Shown here: positions 56,635 to 64,000 of the stretch, in pieces
How positions within the stretch are numbered: position 1 is the stretch's first letter
Layout of the letters: each line of letters starts with the position of its first letter
DNA from: JAXLYE01 sp046351595
GTDB taxonomy: Bacteria; Myxococcota_A; Polyangia; Palsa-1104; JAEUJZ01
Length of the DNA stretch: 64,000 bases
Assembly (NCBI GenBank): GCA_046351595.1
Contig: JAXLYE010000003.1
Span: 372,001-436,000, forward strand
Direction: 5' to 3'
Position numbers and translations under genes: made by a program
Notes under the pieces: model-generated
Told to the model about the DNA's origin: nothing
The model's database searches: none
The model's input: only the letters and a program-made list of their open reading frames with translations

Positions 56635-57377
56635 GTCCGTGAGGAGGGAGCTGCCGCCGCAAGCAGAGGCATTGAAATGTATGTCTGCGGTGGCCGGAAG
56701 GAGCAGGGATCGATGCGCTACAGCATCCTTCCCAGCACCGTGTCTGCGCTGTATCAAGTTCAGCGATCAGACGAGACGGCTCCGTTCCACCTCAGGATAG
56801 TGCCAGCCCCCACCGCCCAGACCTCGTTGGCGTCTGTGCCTCCTACACCGTAAAGAGATCTCGTGGAGGCTGTCTGCTGCGCCCGTGCGCTGCCTTCCCC
56901 TTTGGTGCCGCTGTCTCGCACGGTCCAGATGCTGCTGCCGCAGATCCCCATATACCGGTGGGCGCCCGCTTGAGGAGCTCGCCGCGCGCGCCCAGCCCTC
57001 CGCCGCGCTTTTGCGACGCGCCGCTAGGGCCGACCGGGACCGGTGTGTTCTCGGGCTGTCGCCGGGCGCACCGGGTCAGCGCGTCGAGCAGCCGATCCGG
57101 TGCCAGCACCGGGCAGAAGCGTCTCCCCATCGACAAGGAGCGTCACGCGCATACGGCTGCCCTCGTCGATCGGGCTCCTCGGCAGGGCGACGGTATTCTC
57201 AGTGCGGCACTTTTGCTCAGCGCGTCCGGCGATGTCAACCACGGCCCCGGCTGCAAACGAAGGGAGATGCCCGGCAGCACGTCCGAGCGCCCTGTTGTCA
57301 GTCCAAGGCGACGGATGACTGCGGCCCAGAGTCCCAGAGTCCCAGAGTCCCTGCAGGATCTGCTGACGGCATGGGGC
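56635..57377. other. non-coding / degraded interval
   Basis: Apart from the propeller remnant (56760-56951), no gene is recognised. Short frames on both strands lack motifs. Confidence 0.45.
56760..56951 (-). pseudogene. remnant of a beta-propeller repeat protein
   Basis: The frame contains LYGVGGTDANEVWAVGAGTI followed by LRWNG, one blade of the G-x-W/V-A-V-G ... TILRWNG propeller repeats frequent in myxobacterial surface proteins. Only one blade remains. It lacks a signal and start and ends in a TGA soon after, so it is a relic. Confidence 0.55.
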
Positions 57378-57872
57378 TCAGCCCGGCCACTCGCGCAGGA
57401 TCTCGGTGGCCTCTGCCATCTGCCACCTCGTCTCGAGGTAGCGCAGCACGCTGGCCACGGCCGCGCGCTGCGGACCATCGAGCAGCGACAGCCGCTCACG
57501 GACCTCGGCGGCACGGTGCTCGCCGCGCTGATGGGGCCAGTGCTTGAGCGTGGAGAGCAGGTAGCCGCGCAGGTCGGCGCCGTACTTGTCGTAGGGATCC
57601 TCGGTGGCGAGGCACGCCTCCAGATAGGCCGGCAGGTAGGCGCGATACGCCGCGGCGCTGAGCGTCCCGAGCATCTCGCGGTGGTAGAAGAGCTCCTTGA
57701 TCGGGATCGTGCTCCAGTGCTTGCCGACGAGCGCGGAGGCCATCTCGTAGGAGTCCTCACCGGTATATCGAGGCAGCCGCATCTCCTCAGTGCGAGCTGG
57801 GATAGGGACTGCATCGAACGCGGCGTGGATCTGCGCGCGCAGAGCGTCCTTGGTTGTCTCGGCTATTTGCAT
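57378..57872 (-). CDS. DUF6714-like protein, candidate immunity partner
   Basis: ATG 57872 follows AAAGGA at nine bases; upstream extension is Arg-rich noise. The 164-aa soluble protein shows the DUF6714 pattern: IPIKELFYHREMLGTLSAAA, YRAYLPAYLEACL and DGPQRAAVASVLRYLE. The function of the family is not known to me. The start lies ten bases inside the preceding Cys-rich gene, so the two are translationally coupled. The usual arrangement of secreted toxin then cytoplasmic immunity fits, but this is inference. Confidence 0.65.
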   Translation of the reverse strand: MQIAETTKDALRAQIHAAFDAVPIPARTEEMRLPRYTGEDSYEMASALVGKHWSTIPIKELFYHREMLGTLSAAAYRAYLPAYLEACLATEDPYDKYGADLRGYLLSTLKHWPHQRGEHRAAEVRERLSLLDGPQRAAVASVLRYLETRWQMAEATEILREWPG

Positions 57873-58612
57873 AGTTTTTTGTCCTTTTTGTAATCGAGCA
57901 CTTCCTTGCAGGAGTCGTACGCTTTCTTGGCCTTGCCGAACTGGGACTCGCGAAAGCTGCTCAGCCGCGGGAGGCAGTCGCTGTCGATCCGCTCGACGCT
58001 CTCGACGCACTTCGCGGCCTTCTTCATCGCGTCCTCGATCTCGCTGCAGCTCACGACCTTGTCATCCTTCGACCAGCCCTCACAGGCTCTGCCGTATGAC
58101 TTGCAGTAGTTCTCGACATCACCTGCTCGGGAAGAGTACGTCGAGTCCGAGCACTCGTAGATGCCGCCGTTGCCCTTGCGGGTGTTGAGCTCGTCGTTGC
58201 AGTTCCTGCGGCTCCGCTCTGCTTCGTCGAGCGCTTGCTTGTGGTCATCGTCTCCGCCGTTCCAGCACTCGCGGTTCTCGCGGTCCCGCGCCGTGATGCA
58301 GCGATCCCCGTTCTCGATGCGGGTCTTGAAGTAGCTCTCGGGAACCTCCTCAAGCTTCGGGATGTCCGTGCACTTGCGCGGCTCCTCCTTGCAGTAGCGC
58401 TGGATCTGGCCCCGAAAGTCGCTGATCGAGGATGAGCTGCAGTCGACACAGACCTTGCCGCCGTCCTTCTTCGTGTGGCAGTGGCCGCGGCTGCACTCGT
58501 CGTCGCTGCTACACGTCTCGGCGGTCTTCTTGTTTCCGCTCCCCGCCTGGACGGTCCCTGCCGTCATCGCCAAGCAGCCCCCCAGCAACAGACCGATCGT
58601 CCTCCGCCTCAT
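57863..58612 (-). CDS. exported Cys-rich protein resembling Novel toxin 16
   Basis: ATG 58612 has AGGAGG seven bases upstream. The signal peptide ends near TVQAG (residue 24). The mature 225 residues have about 18 cysteines. SISDFRGQIQRYCKEEPRKC, then RCITARDRENRECWNGGDDDH, resembles the C-x-x-AR...CxxGGDxxH domain seen at C-termini of some Rhs toxins (Novel toxin 16, recalled from memory). Here it stands alone as an exported protein. It is followed with overlap by a DUF6714 gene. Confidence 0.6.
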   Translation of the reverse strand: MRRRTIGLLLGGCLAMTAGTVQAGSGNKKTAETCSSDDECSRGHCHTKKDGGKVCVDCSSSSISDFRGQIQRYCKEEPRKCTDIPKLEEVPESYFKTRIENGDRCITARDRENRECWNGGDDDHKQALDEAERSRRNCNDELNTRKGNGGIYECSDSTYSSRAGDVENYCKSYGRACEGWSKDDKVVSCSEIEDAMKKAAKCVESVERIDSDCLPRLSSFRESQFGKAKKAYDSCKEVLDYKKDKKLCK

Positions 58613-58978
58613 GCTCGCCCTCCTGTGCTGGCTCCGCATAACGCGTCGTACCGTCGCCACTGCTGAGTCATCCGCTCATGGAGCACGGGTACAAGCTGCC
58701 AACACACCTTCACGTTAGACAATTCCCAAGCCCGCGCAACGTAGTCCTGCCGAAGGAACCCGCGCCCGGCTTCGCGACAGCAGAGCAGCAAGCCTCCCCC
58801 TCGGAAGGACTTCTCTCTCTGTGTTCAGCATCACTTCTACTCCCTGGCGCGCTTCGCGCTAGTGGATCTGCGCGCGACCTGGCGCCTGACACCGTAAAAC
58901 TACGCAATCCAGGCCAGGAGAGGGTAGGATCTACAAGGTCTGGTCCAGCCCCCGCACGGACCAGCCAAAGGGGATGGG
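58613..58978. other. divergent intergenic region
   Basis: This 366-base gap separates the Cys-rich gene from the double-receiver gene and must carry both promoters. No repeat or gene is evident. Confidence 0.4.
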
Positions 58979-60088
58979 ATGAAGCCGCGTGTCCTGGTCG
59001 TCGACGACAGCATGACCGTGCGTATGGATCTGCGCGGCGCGCTGACCGCGGCAGGTTTCACCGTGACCACGTGCGAGACCCTGGGCGCGGCGCAAGCGGC
59101 GCTGCGGGTGCAGCCCTTTGACCTGGCCATCCTGGACGTCGTCTTGCCCGACGGCAGCGGCATCGACCTGCTGACCGCGATCAAGCAGACCCCGGAGCTC
59201 CGCACGATCCGCGTCATCATGCTGTCGAGCCAGGGCGAGGTGCGCTCCCGCCTGGCGGGGCTGCGCCTGGGGGCGGAGCTCTACCTTGGCAAGCCGTATG
59301 ATCGGGAGTTCCTGGTGCGAGAGGCGCGCAACCTGTTCAAGATGTCGGGCCCCTCCGGGCAGCCGATCTCCCGGCGCTCGCTGACGCACCAGAAGCTGCT
59401 CGTCATAGACGACCACCCGACGTTCCTGGTGGCGCTGGCGGCCGTGCTGCGGCAAGAGGGACACCAGGTGGTGGTCGCGCCCTCGGGCGAGGATGCGCTG
59501 GCCCTGGCCGCCTTCGAGCGCTTCGACGGCGTGCTGGTGGATCGCATCATGCCGGGGCTGGACGGAATCGAGACCTGCCGGCGGCTGCGCGCCCTTGCGT
59601 GGGCCGAGCACGTCCCGATCGCGCTGATGACCGGCAGCATCACGCCAGCCGTCGAGGCCGAGGCCCTGGCCGCGGGCGCCGACGAGGTCTTGCTCAAGCC
59701 GACCCAGCTGGTCCAGCTCAGCGAGCGCTGGCACGCGCTGGTCCGGAGGAACCAGCAGGCCCAGGAGCTCAAGCTGCCTCCTGGAGTCGCTCCGGCGCCC
59801 GAGCGGTCCCGCGGCTCTCCCTTGTTCCACTGGCTCGTCGGTGCCAGCGGGCTCAGTGACCTGATGGCCAAGACGGTCCTCAACCGCGCGCTGGAGCGTG
59901 TCGGCGCGACCCCGGAGAACGTGGAGAGGGATCACATCCAGCGCGCGCTGCCGCACCTCCGCGGGCTGCTGCGGACCTTCCTCCCCGGCGACGAGGTGTC
60001 CCGGCGCATCGATGCGATCGCGGCGCTCGCGGGAGCGCCGGAGCGGCCTGAGACAGGGGGAACATCCTCGTCCAGCGGGACGAAGTAG
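58979..60088 (+). CDS. response regulator with two receiver domains
   Basis: Residues 1-120 form a receiver with the Asp in LAILDVVLPDG and Lys in LYLGKPYD. Residues about 135-255 form a second receiver with DRIMPG and LLKPTQ. The C-terminal ~110 residues are helical (LMAKTVLNRALERVGATPENV, RALPHLRGLLRTF) without a DNA-binding motif, perhaps an effector or protein-interaction domain. It is 369 aa. A PAS histidine kinase begins ~330 bases downstream on the same strand and may be its partner. Confidence 0.88.
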   Translation: MKPRVLVVDDSMTVRMDLRGALTAAGFTVTTCETLGAAQAALRVQPFDLAILDVVLPDGSGIDLLTAIKQTPELRTIRVIMLSSQGEVRSRLAGLRLGAELYLGKPYDREFLVREARNLFKMSGPSGQPISRRSLTHQKLLVIDDHPTFLVALAAVLRQEGHQVVVAPSGEDALALAAFERFDGVLVDRIMPGLDGIETCRRLRALAWAEHVPIALMTGSITPAVEAEALAAGADEVLLKPTQLVQLSERWHALVRRNQQAQELKLPPGVAPAPERSRGSPLFHWLVGASGLSDLMAKTVLNRALERVGATPENVERDHIQRALPHLRGLLRTFLPGDEVSRRIDAIAALAGAPERPETGGTSSSSGTK

Positions 60089-60415
60089 GCTGCTGCTGCA
60101 CCCAGTGCGCGCGGGCCGCTCTGTCTCTTATGCAGCGTGGAGCTCCCTCACGGACCTGCTGAGATGGATCTGTCCGGCCAGCACCCGAGATCGGCCTTCG
60201 ACCTGGCGCCCCGCCCGGGCCGCCGGGGATGGAGTGCGGGGGATCAGGCCATCTGATAAGGGCTTGTTCATCAATGGACCTGGGGGGACCTGGGGCTAGC
60301 CTGTCAGGATACAGGTCGGCCGATTCGGGAGAGTGCCTCGCTCCAGGCCGCGCTGCTCGAGCTGTCGCACCTGCGGGCCGCGCTCCTTGAGCTCTGCATC
60401 GCCGAGAGCGCCCAG
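60089..60415. other. interval before the PAS kinase, possibly coding at its right end
   Basis: The PAS-kinase frame is open from 60260 and reads plausible helix (SLQAALLELSHLRAALLELC) but has no ATG/GTG until 60416. The true start may lie here at an alternative codon. Nothing else is seen. Confidence 0.4.
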
Positions 60416-61393
60416 GTGGCGAGCGAGGAGCTGCTGCTCGTGCACTCCGTGCTGGACCAGGCCATGACCACGACCGCCGGGGCCATCCACCAGGCCGCGC
60501 AGGCCGAGCGCGTGGCCAGCGAGGAGCGCTACCGCCTGCTGGTGGACAGCGCCAAGGACTACGCGATCTTCCTCCTGGATGCCGAGGGCCGCGTCGCAAA
60601 CTGGAGCGGCAGCGCGCAGTGGCTCAAGGGCTATGCGGCCGCGGAGATCCTCGGTCACCCCTTCCAGATCTTCTTTACACCCGAGGAGCAGGCGGCCGGA
60701 GCACCCGAGCAGGCGCTGCGCACTGCGCTCGGCGAAGGCCGGTTCACGGGCCGTCTGGTCTTCCTGCGCAAAGGCGGCGCGCGCTTCTGGGCCGAGCTGA
60801 TGCTGACGCCTCTATCGGATGCATCGGGCCGGCTCCGCGGCTACTCCTGCATCACGCGCGATGTCACCGAGCAGGTCGTCGCCGCCGCCGAGCGGGCGCG
60901 CCTGCTCGAGAGCGAGCGCGCGGCGCGGCAGGAGGCCGAGCGGAGCGAGTACAAGTTCCGCCGCCTCGCCGACTCCGGAATCTTGGGAATCATCATCTCG
61001 ACGGGCAGCGACGCCATCCTCGAAGCGAACGACGAGTTCTTGCGGATGGTCGGCTACAGCCGGGACGACCTCGCGCACGGGCGCCTGCGCTGGCTCGCGA
61101 TGACCCCGCCCGAGCACCTGCCGCTGGACGAACAGGCGCTGCACGAGCTTCGCACTTCGGGCTCGGCGCGGCCCTATGAAAAGGAGTACGTCTGCAAGGA
61201 CGGCGGTCGCGTCGCGGTCGCTCTGGGAGTCGCGACACTCAGCCAGCCGGAGGATACGTACATCGCCTACGTCCTCGATATCACGGCTCGCAAGGTGCGG
61301 AGGCCGCGCTCCGCCAGGTCGCGATCGAGCGCGATGAGACGCTGGCGCTCTTGGACACCTTCATGGCCTCTGCGCCCGTGGGCTTCGCGCTGA
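60416..61393 (+). CDS. PAS-domain sensor kinase, N-terminal part (frame lost near 61295)
   Basis: Two PAS domains are visible: RYRLLVDSAKDYAIFLLDAEG with WLKGYAAAEILGHPF, and FRRLADSGILGIIISTGSDA with VGYSRDDLAHGRL. Each is followed by a PAC motif (GYSCITRDVTEQ; VLDITARK). After ARK the frame runs into Arg-rich nonsense. A one-base insertion there restores AEAALRQVAIERDETLALLD, which leads into the kinase frame starting before 61351. This is therefore the first half of one hybrid gene broken by a frameshift or a sequencing error. Confidence 0.8.
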   Translation: MASEELLLVHSVLDQAMTTTAGAIHQAAQAERVASEERYRLLVDSAKDYAIFLLDAEGRVANWSGSAQWLKGYAAAEILGHPFQIFFTPEEQAAGAPEQALRTALGEGRFTGRLVFLRKGGARFWAELMLTPLSDASGRLRGYSCITRDVTEQVVAAAERARLLESERAARQEAERSEYKFRRLADSGILGIIISTGSDAILEANDEFLRMVGYSRDDLAHGRLRWLAMTPPEHLPLDEQALHELRTSGSARPYEKEYVCKDGGRVAVALGVATLSQPEDTYIAYVLDITARKVRRPRSARSRSSAMRRWRSWTPSWPLRPWASR

Positions 61394-62418
61394 TCGATCG
61401 CAGGCTCACCTACCTGCGGATCAACGAGACGCTGGCCGAGATGAACGGGCTGCCCGTCGCGGCGCACCTCGGCCGGCGCCTCCGCGAGGTCCTGCACGCG
61501 CTGGAGCCGCTGGAGGAGCTGGTAAAGCACGTGTTCGACTCCGAAGAGCCGGTGCTCGGCCTGCGCGCGGAGGTGCCCGGGCCCGCGCCTGGCGAGCCGC
61601 GGCACGTGCTCGCCAACTTCCACCCGATCCGGGACACGAGCGACAAGGTCTACGCGGTCGGCGGCATCGTCGTGGACATCACCGAGCAGGTGCGGGCGAT
61701 GGAGGAGATCCAGCGCGACGCGGCCTTCCGCGAGCGCCTGCTCGCCATCCTCGGGCACGATCTGCTGCAGCCGCTGTCGACGATCAGCATGACGGCGGAG
61801 GCCTGGCTGCTGCAGGAGGGGCTCCCAGAGAACCTGCTGCGGTCGGCGCAGCGGCTCTCACGCGCGGCGGCGCGGATGGGTCGCATGATCTCGGACCTGC
61901 TCGACTTCGCGCGCGTGCGCCAGCAGTCCGGTCTGCCGCTCACACCGCGGCCGATCGATCTGGGCGCGGTCTGTCACACCGTCGTCGAGGAGATCACGAT
62001 GGCGCACCCTGCCCGGTCGATCGAGCTCCACACGGAGGGCCTGTGTGAAGGGCAGTGGGATCCGGACCGCATCGCGCAGGTGATCTCCAACCTGGTGTCG
62101 AACGCGCTCGCCTACAGCCCGCCCGATACGCCGGTCACCGTCGAGGTCTCGGGCACCGGGAGCATCGCCCGCATCGCCGTGCGCAACCAGGGCGCGCCCA
62201 TCGCAGAGGAGCTGCTGCCGGTCCTGTTTGACCCCTTCCGCCGCGGGCAGCATGCAAGCCAGGGACCCGCCAGCAAGGGCCTGGGTCTGGGCCTCTACAT
62301 CACGCGCGAGATCGTCCGCGCCCACGGCGGCGACCTCTGCGTCCGCAGCGAGCCGCACACGGGCACCACGTTCGAGGTCGAGCTGCCTCAGACACACCGA
62401 CCGGGCCGCTCCCCCTGA
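61351..62418 (+). CDS. PAS-domain histidine kinase, C-terminal part
   Basis: A third PAS domain (ASAPVGFALIDRRLTYLRIN) is followed by a HisKA domain with ILGHDLLQPLSTI (the His), then NLVSNALAYSPPD (N-box), a G1-like region and GLGLGLYITREIV. Coding sequence in this frame extends upstream of ATG 61351 to the frameshift near 61295. With the preceding piece the protein would have three PAS domains and a kinase core of about 660 residues. No TM segment is seen, so it is cytoplasmic. Confidence 0.85.
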   Translation: MDTFMASAPVGFALIDRRLTYLRINETLAEMNGLPVAAHLGRRLREVLHALEPLEELVKHVFDSEEPVLGLRAEVPGPAPGEPRHVLANFHPIRDTSDKVYAVGGIVVDITEQVRAMEEIQRDAAFRERLLAILGHDLLQPLSTISMTAEAWLLQEGLPENLLRSAQRLSRAAARMGRMISDLLDFARVRQQSGLPLTPRPIDLGAVCHTVVEEITMAHPARSIELHTEGLCEGQWDPDRIAQVISNLVSNALAYSPPDTPVTVEVSGTGSIARIAVRNQGAPIAEELLPVLFDPFRRGQHASQGPASKGLGLGLYITREIVRAHGGDLCVRSEPHTGTTFEVELPQTHRPGRSP

Positions 62419-62470
62419 CGCGGCCCCGGCCGCCGCACGACAGGAGGCGAGCGGTGCGCGGCGCCTCTGC

Positions 62471-62505
62471 GTCCCAAACGGTACGCCGGCTGTACGGTTT
62501 GGGAC
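62471..62505. repeat. 35-bp inverted repeat after the PAS kinase gene
   Basis: GTCCCAAACGGTAC and GTACGGTTTGGGAC are 14-base arms (13 matched) around GCCGGCT. There is no T-run. ACGGTACCGT, another palindrome, lies at 62604-62613. The 314-base gap 62419-62732 holds no gene. The pair could be an operator for the downstream outer-membrane protein or a terminator hairpin. Confidence 0.5.
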
Positions 62506-62732
62506 ATCGAGCCCGGCGGCCGCTGGAGCTCCTGGAGCCCGCCTCGCTCTGGGCGACGAGCGCTCGGAGCCCTGGGCCCCCCTTGCGCCGGTCTGGCTCT
62601 TGCACGGTACCGTTCCCCTGTGAGTCGGCGCACCCCGCCCAGGTGAACCGAGAGGGCCGCCCGCGATGCTCGATCGGCGATAATGGGGTGTCCGAAAACC
62701 ATCTCGACCGTGTGTGCTAGAGGAGGTCTCCG

Positions 62733-63386
62733 GTGAAGCTCGCCAAGCCTGTCAGCCTTCGCGCCTTGATCTTCTCTTTGGTGCTGTTCGGAGTCGTCGT
62801 CAGCGACGGTACGCACCTGATTCCGACGCCGCGCGAGGCGCAGGCGCAGTTCATCGCCGACAAGCCCTTCCGCGGCACCCGCCGCAACATCGAGCTCAAC
62901 CTGCGCTTCAGCTCCTACTACGGCTACGGCTGGTACCGCGACGACTTCTGCAACGGCTACTGCGGCTACTACGGCTCCTACGGAGTCGGGCCCGGCTTCC
63001 AGCTGCTGTTCCCGATCCTGCAGAACGGCCCGATCCCGTCGATCAACAACGCCCTGTACCTGGGCGTCTTCACCGACTTCATGTTCCACGGCGACTACTA
63101 CGGCGACTACGATCTGCGCTACGGGTTCTTCTCGCTGCCCATCGGCGTGCTGGTGCAGTGGCGCTTCTACCTGTTCGAGATCCTGTCGGTCTACGCCAAC
63201 CTCGGCGCCGGGTTCTGGCCGTGGTTCTTCCGCGATGATCACTTCTACTACCGCGGCGGCGGCGTCCTGTTGCGCGGCTTCCCGCTGTTCGAGCTCGGGC
63301 TGAACCTGCACTTCACCAAGAACATCGGCATGAACTTCGAGTTCGGCTATCCGGCCGCCCGCATCGGCCTCAACATCGGCTTCTGA
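62733..63386 (+). CDS. outer-membrane beta-barrel-like protein
   Basis: GTG 62733 follows AGGAGG by six bases. A signal peptide (about 1-38, ending EAQAQ) precedes a mature protein rich in Tyr, Phe and Gly with alternating aromatic strands (YYGYGWYRDDFCNGYCGYYG; LGLNIGF at the end). It terminates in Phe, as usual for outer-membrane barrels. No family is recognised. Its 3' end overlaps the convergent kinase gene by 40 bases. Confidence 0.7.
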   Translation: MKLAKPVSLRALIFSLVLFGVVVSDGTHLIPTPREAQAQFIADKPFRGTRRNIELNLRFSSYYGYGWYRDDFCNGYCGYYGSYGVGPGFQLLFPILQNGPIPSINNALYLGVFTDFMFHGDYYGDYDLRYGFFSLPIGVLVQWRFYLFEILSVYANLGAGFWPWFFRDDHFYYRGGGVLLRGFPLFELGLNLHFTKNIGMNFEFGYPAARIGLNIGF

Positions 63387-64000
63387 GCAACGCGGCTCCT
63401 CCCGTCCGGATTCAGCTCCACCTGAGCTCCTCCGTAGCCGAGCGCAAAGCCCGGCTGCGGGGGGCGGACGCGCAGCCAGGTCACCGGCACCGCCGGACCG
63501 GTCGGCGCCGCGCCTCCCTGCAGCGCGAGCCACAAGCCGCTCAAGAGGAGCGCTCCCAAAACGGCGCTTGCCACCACCACGAGCCACAGCGGAATCCGCC
63601 GCTTGGGCTTGCGCGGCCACCCCAGCTTGTTGCGCACCGTATCGAGCGCCTGACCGATCTTGCTCTTCGGCTTGCGCCGCGGCAAGAGCTTGTCCCGCAG
63701 CCAGCCGAAGCCGCGCAAGAGGCCGGCGCTGGCCTGGGTGAGCCGCTGCGAGACCGGCACCCCGGGCTCGCTCGGAGCCGCCTTCGCCGGGCGCGCGGCG
63801 GGCGGCAGCGACGTATAGGAGCGGTTTGGCCAGTCCAGGCTGTGGACCGCGCCCAGCCGATCGATCTCCTCGATCAGCGCCTCCGGCCTCTGGAACCGAT
63901 CCTCCGGCTGCTTGGCCAAGAGGCGCAGCACCATCGCCTCGATGTCGGCCGCGACCTGGACCTTCGGCGCGCGCTCCTTCATCGGCGGCGCCGGCACCGC
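63347..64000 (-). CDS. Ser/Thr protein kinase, C-terminal part (continues beyond right edge)
   Basis: The first residues seen end a kinase C-lobe (MVLRLLAKQPEDRFQRPEALIEEI, whose RF region is the conserved R of subdomain XI). A basic linker and one TM helix (PLWLVVVASAVLGALLLSGL) follow, then a ~45-residue periplasmic tail with a possible PEGA-like start. The catalytic part lies beyond 64000. Typical of single-pass myxobacterial PknB-like kinases. Confidence 0.85.
   Translation of the reverse strand, partial: AVPAPPMKERAPKVQVAADIEAMVLRLLAKQPEDRFQRPEALIEEIDRLGAVHSLDWPNRSYTSLPPAARPAKAAPSEPGVPVSQRLTQASAGLLRGFGWLRDKLLPRRKPKSKIGQALDTVRNKLGWPRKPKRRIPLWLVVVASAVLGALLLSGLWLALQGGAAPTGPAVPVTWLRVRPPQPGFALGYGGAQVELNPDGRSRVAQKPMLRPMRAAG

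Overview
The window is high-GC bacterial DNA that looks myxobacterial (Myxococcota, Haliangium/Sorangium-like). The clues are a very large Ser/Thr kinase carrying ATPase, GAF and STAS modules, many short Cys-rich lipoproteins, a thrombospondin-type-3-like lipoprotein, a WxxGxW-repeat protein, several two-component proteins and polymorphic toxins. The taxonomy is inference from gene content only.

1-18.3 kb is accessory DNA. A tight five-gene minus-strand operon (7.6 kb to the left edge) encodes a zinc-finger protein, a SEC-C protein, a J-domain/zinc-ribbon protein, a Lys/Pro-rich protein and a huge N6-adenine methyltransferase-SNF2 helicase of the DarB type. It is preceded by a cluster of AGCCGTAC repeats. 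Next comes a toxin operon: an XRE/EgtD-like methyltransferase-fold protein, a beta-barrel-like secreted protein ending in a GIY-YIG (Tox-URI) nuclease, and an Imm26 immunity protein. A paralogue of the first gene is transcribed divergently, across an 11-bp phased CCGAAC array. Two orphan genes, a VCBS-repeat remnant and a strictly 42-bp-periodic palindromic array follow.

18.3-34.8 kb looks like stable chromosome: a GH15 glycosidase, a LiaF-like protein, and a complete MdtABC-type RND efflux operon. The efflux operon faces a histidine kinase, an NtrC-type regulator and a TolC-like channel. A POT-type transporter ends the block.

35.1-50.7 kb is rearranged. One multidomain Ser/Thr kinase gene is split exactly at its catalytic loop. 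The N-lobe lies on the + strand (35169-35551) and everything else on the - strand (50691-45807), and a 21-bp identical inverted repeat sits at both breakpoints. Between them are two Fic proteins (one with five annexin-like repeats), a tyrosine recombinase, an ISL3 transposase remnant, a thioredoxin-reductase-like flavoprotein with an AraC regulator, and a large lipoprotein.

50.9-64 kb holds a coiled-coil membrane protein (apparently frameshifted), a membrane-anchored CHAT protease, small lipoproteins, an extensin-like protein and a candidate secreted Cys-rich toxin with a DUF6714 partner. It continues with a double-receiver regulator, a PAS histidine kinase with an apparent frameshift, an outer-membrane protein and the C-terminal end of another Ser/Thr kinase. 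The CHAT and extensin-like genes share a TGTACCGATCGGTACA-type palindrome upstream, which suggests a common regulator.
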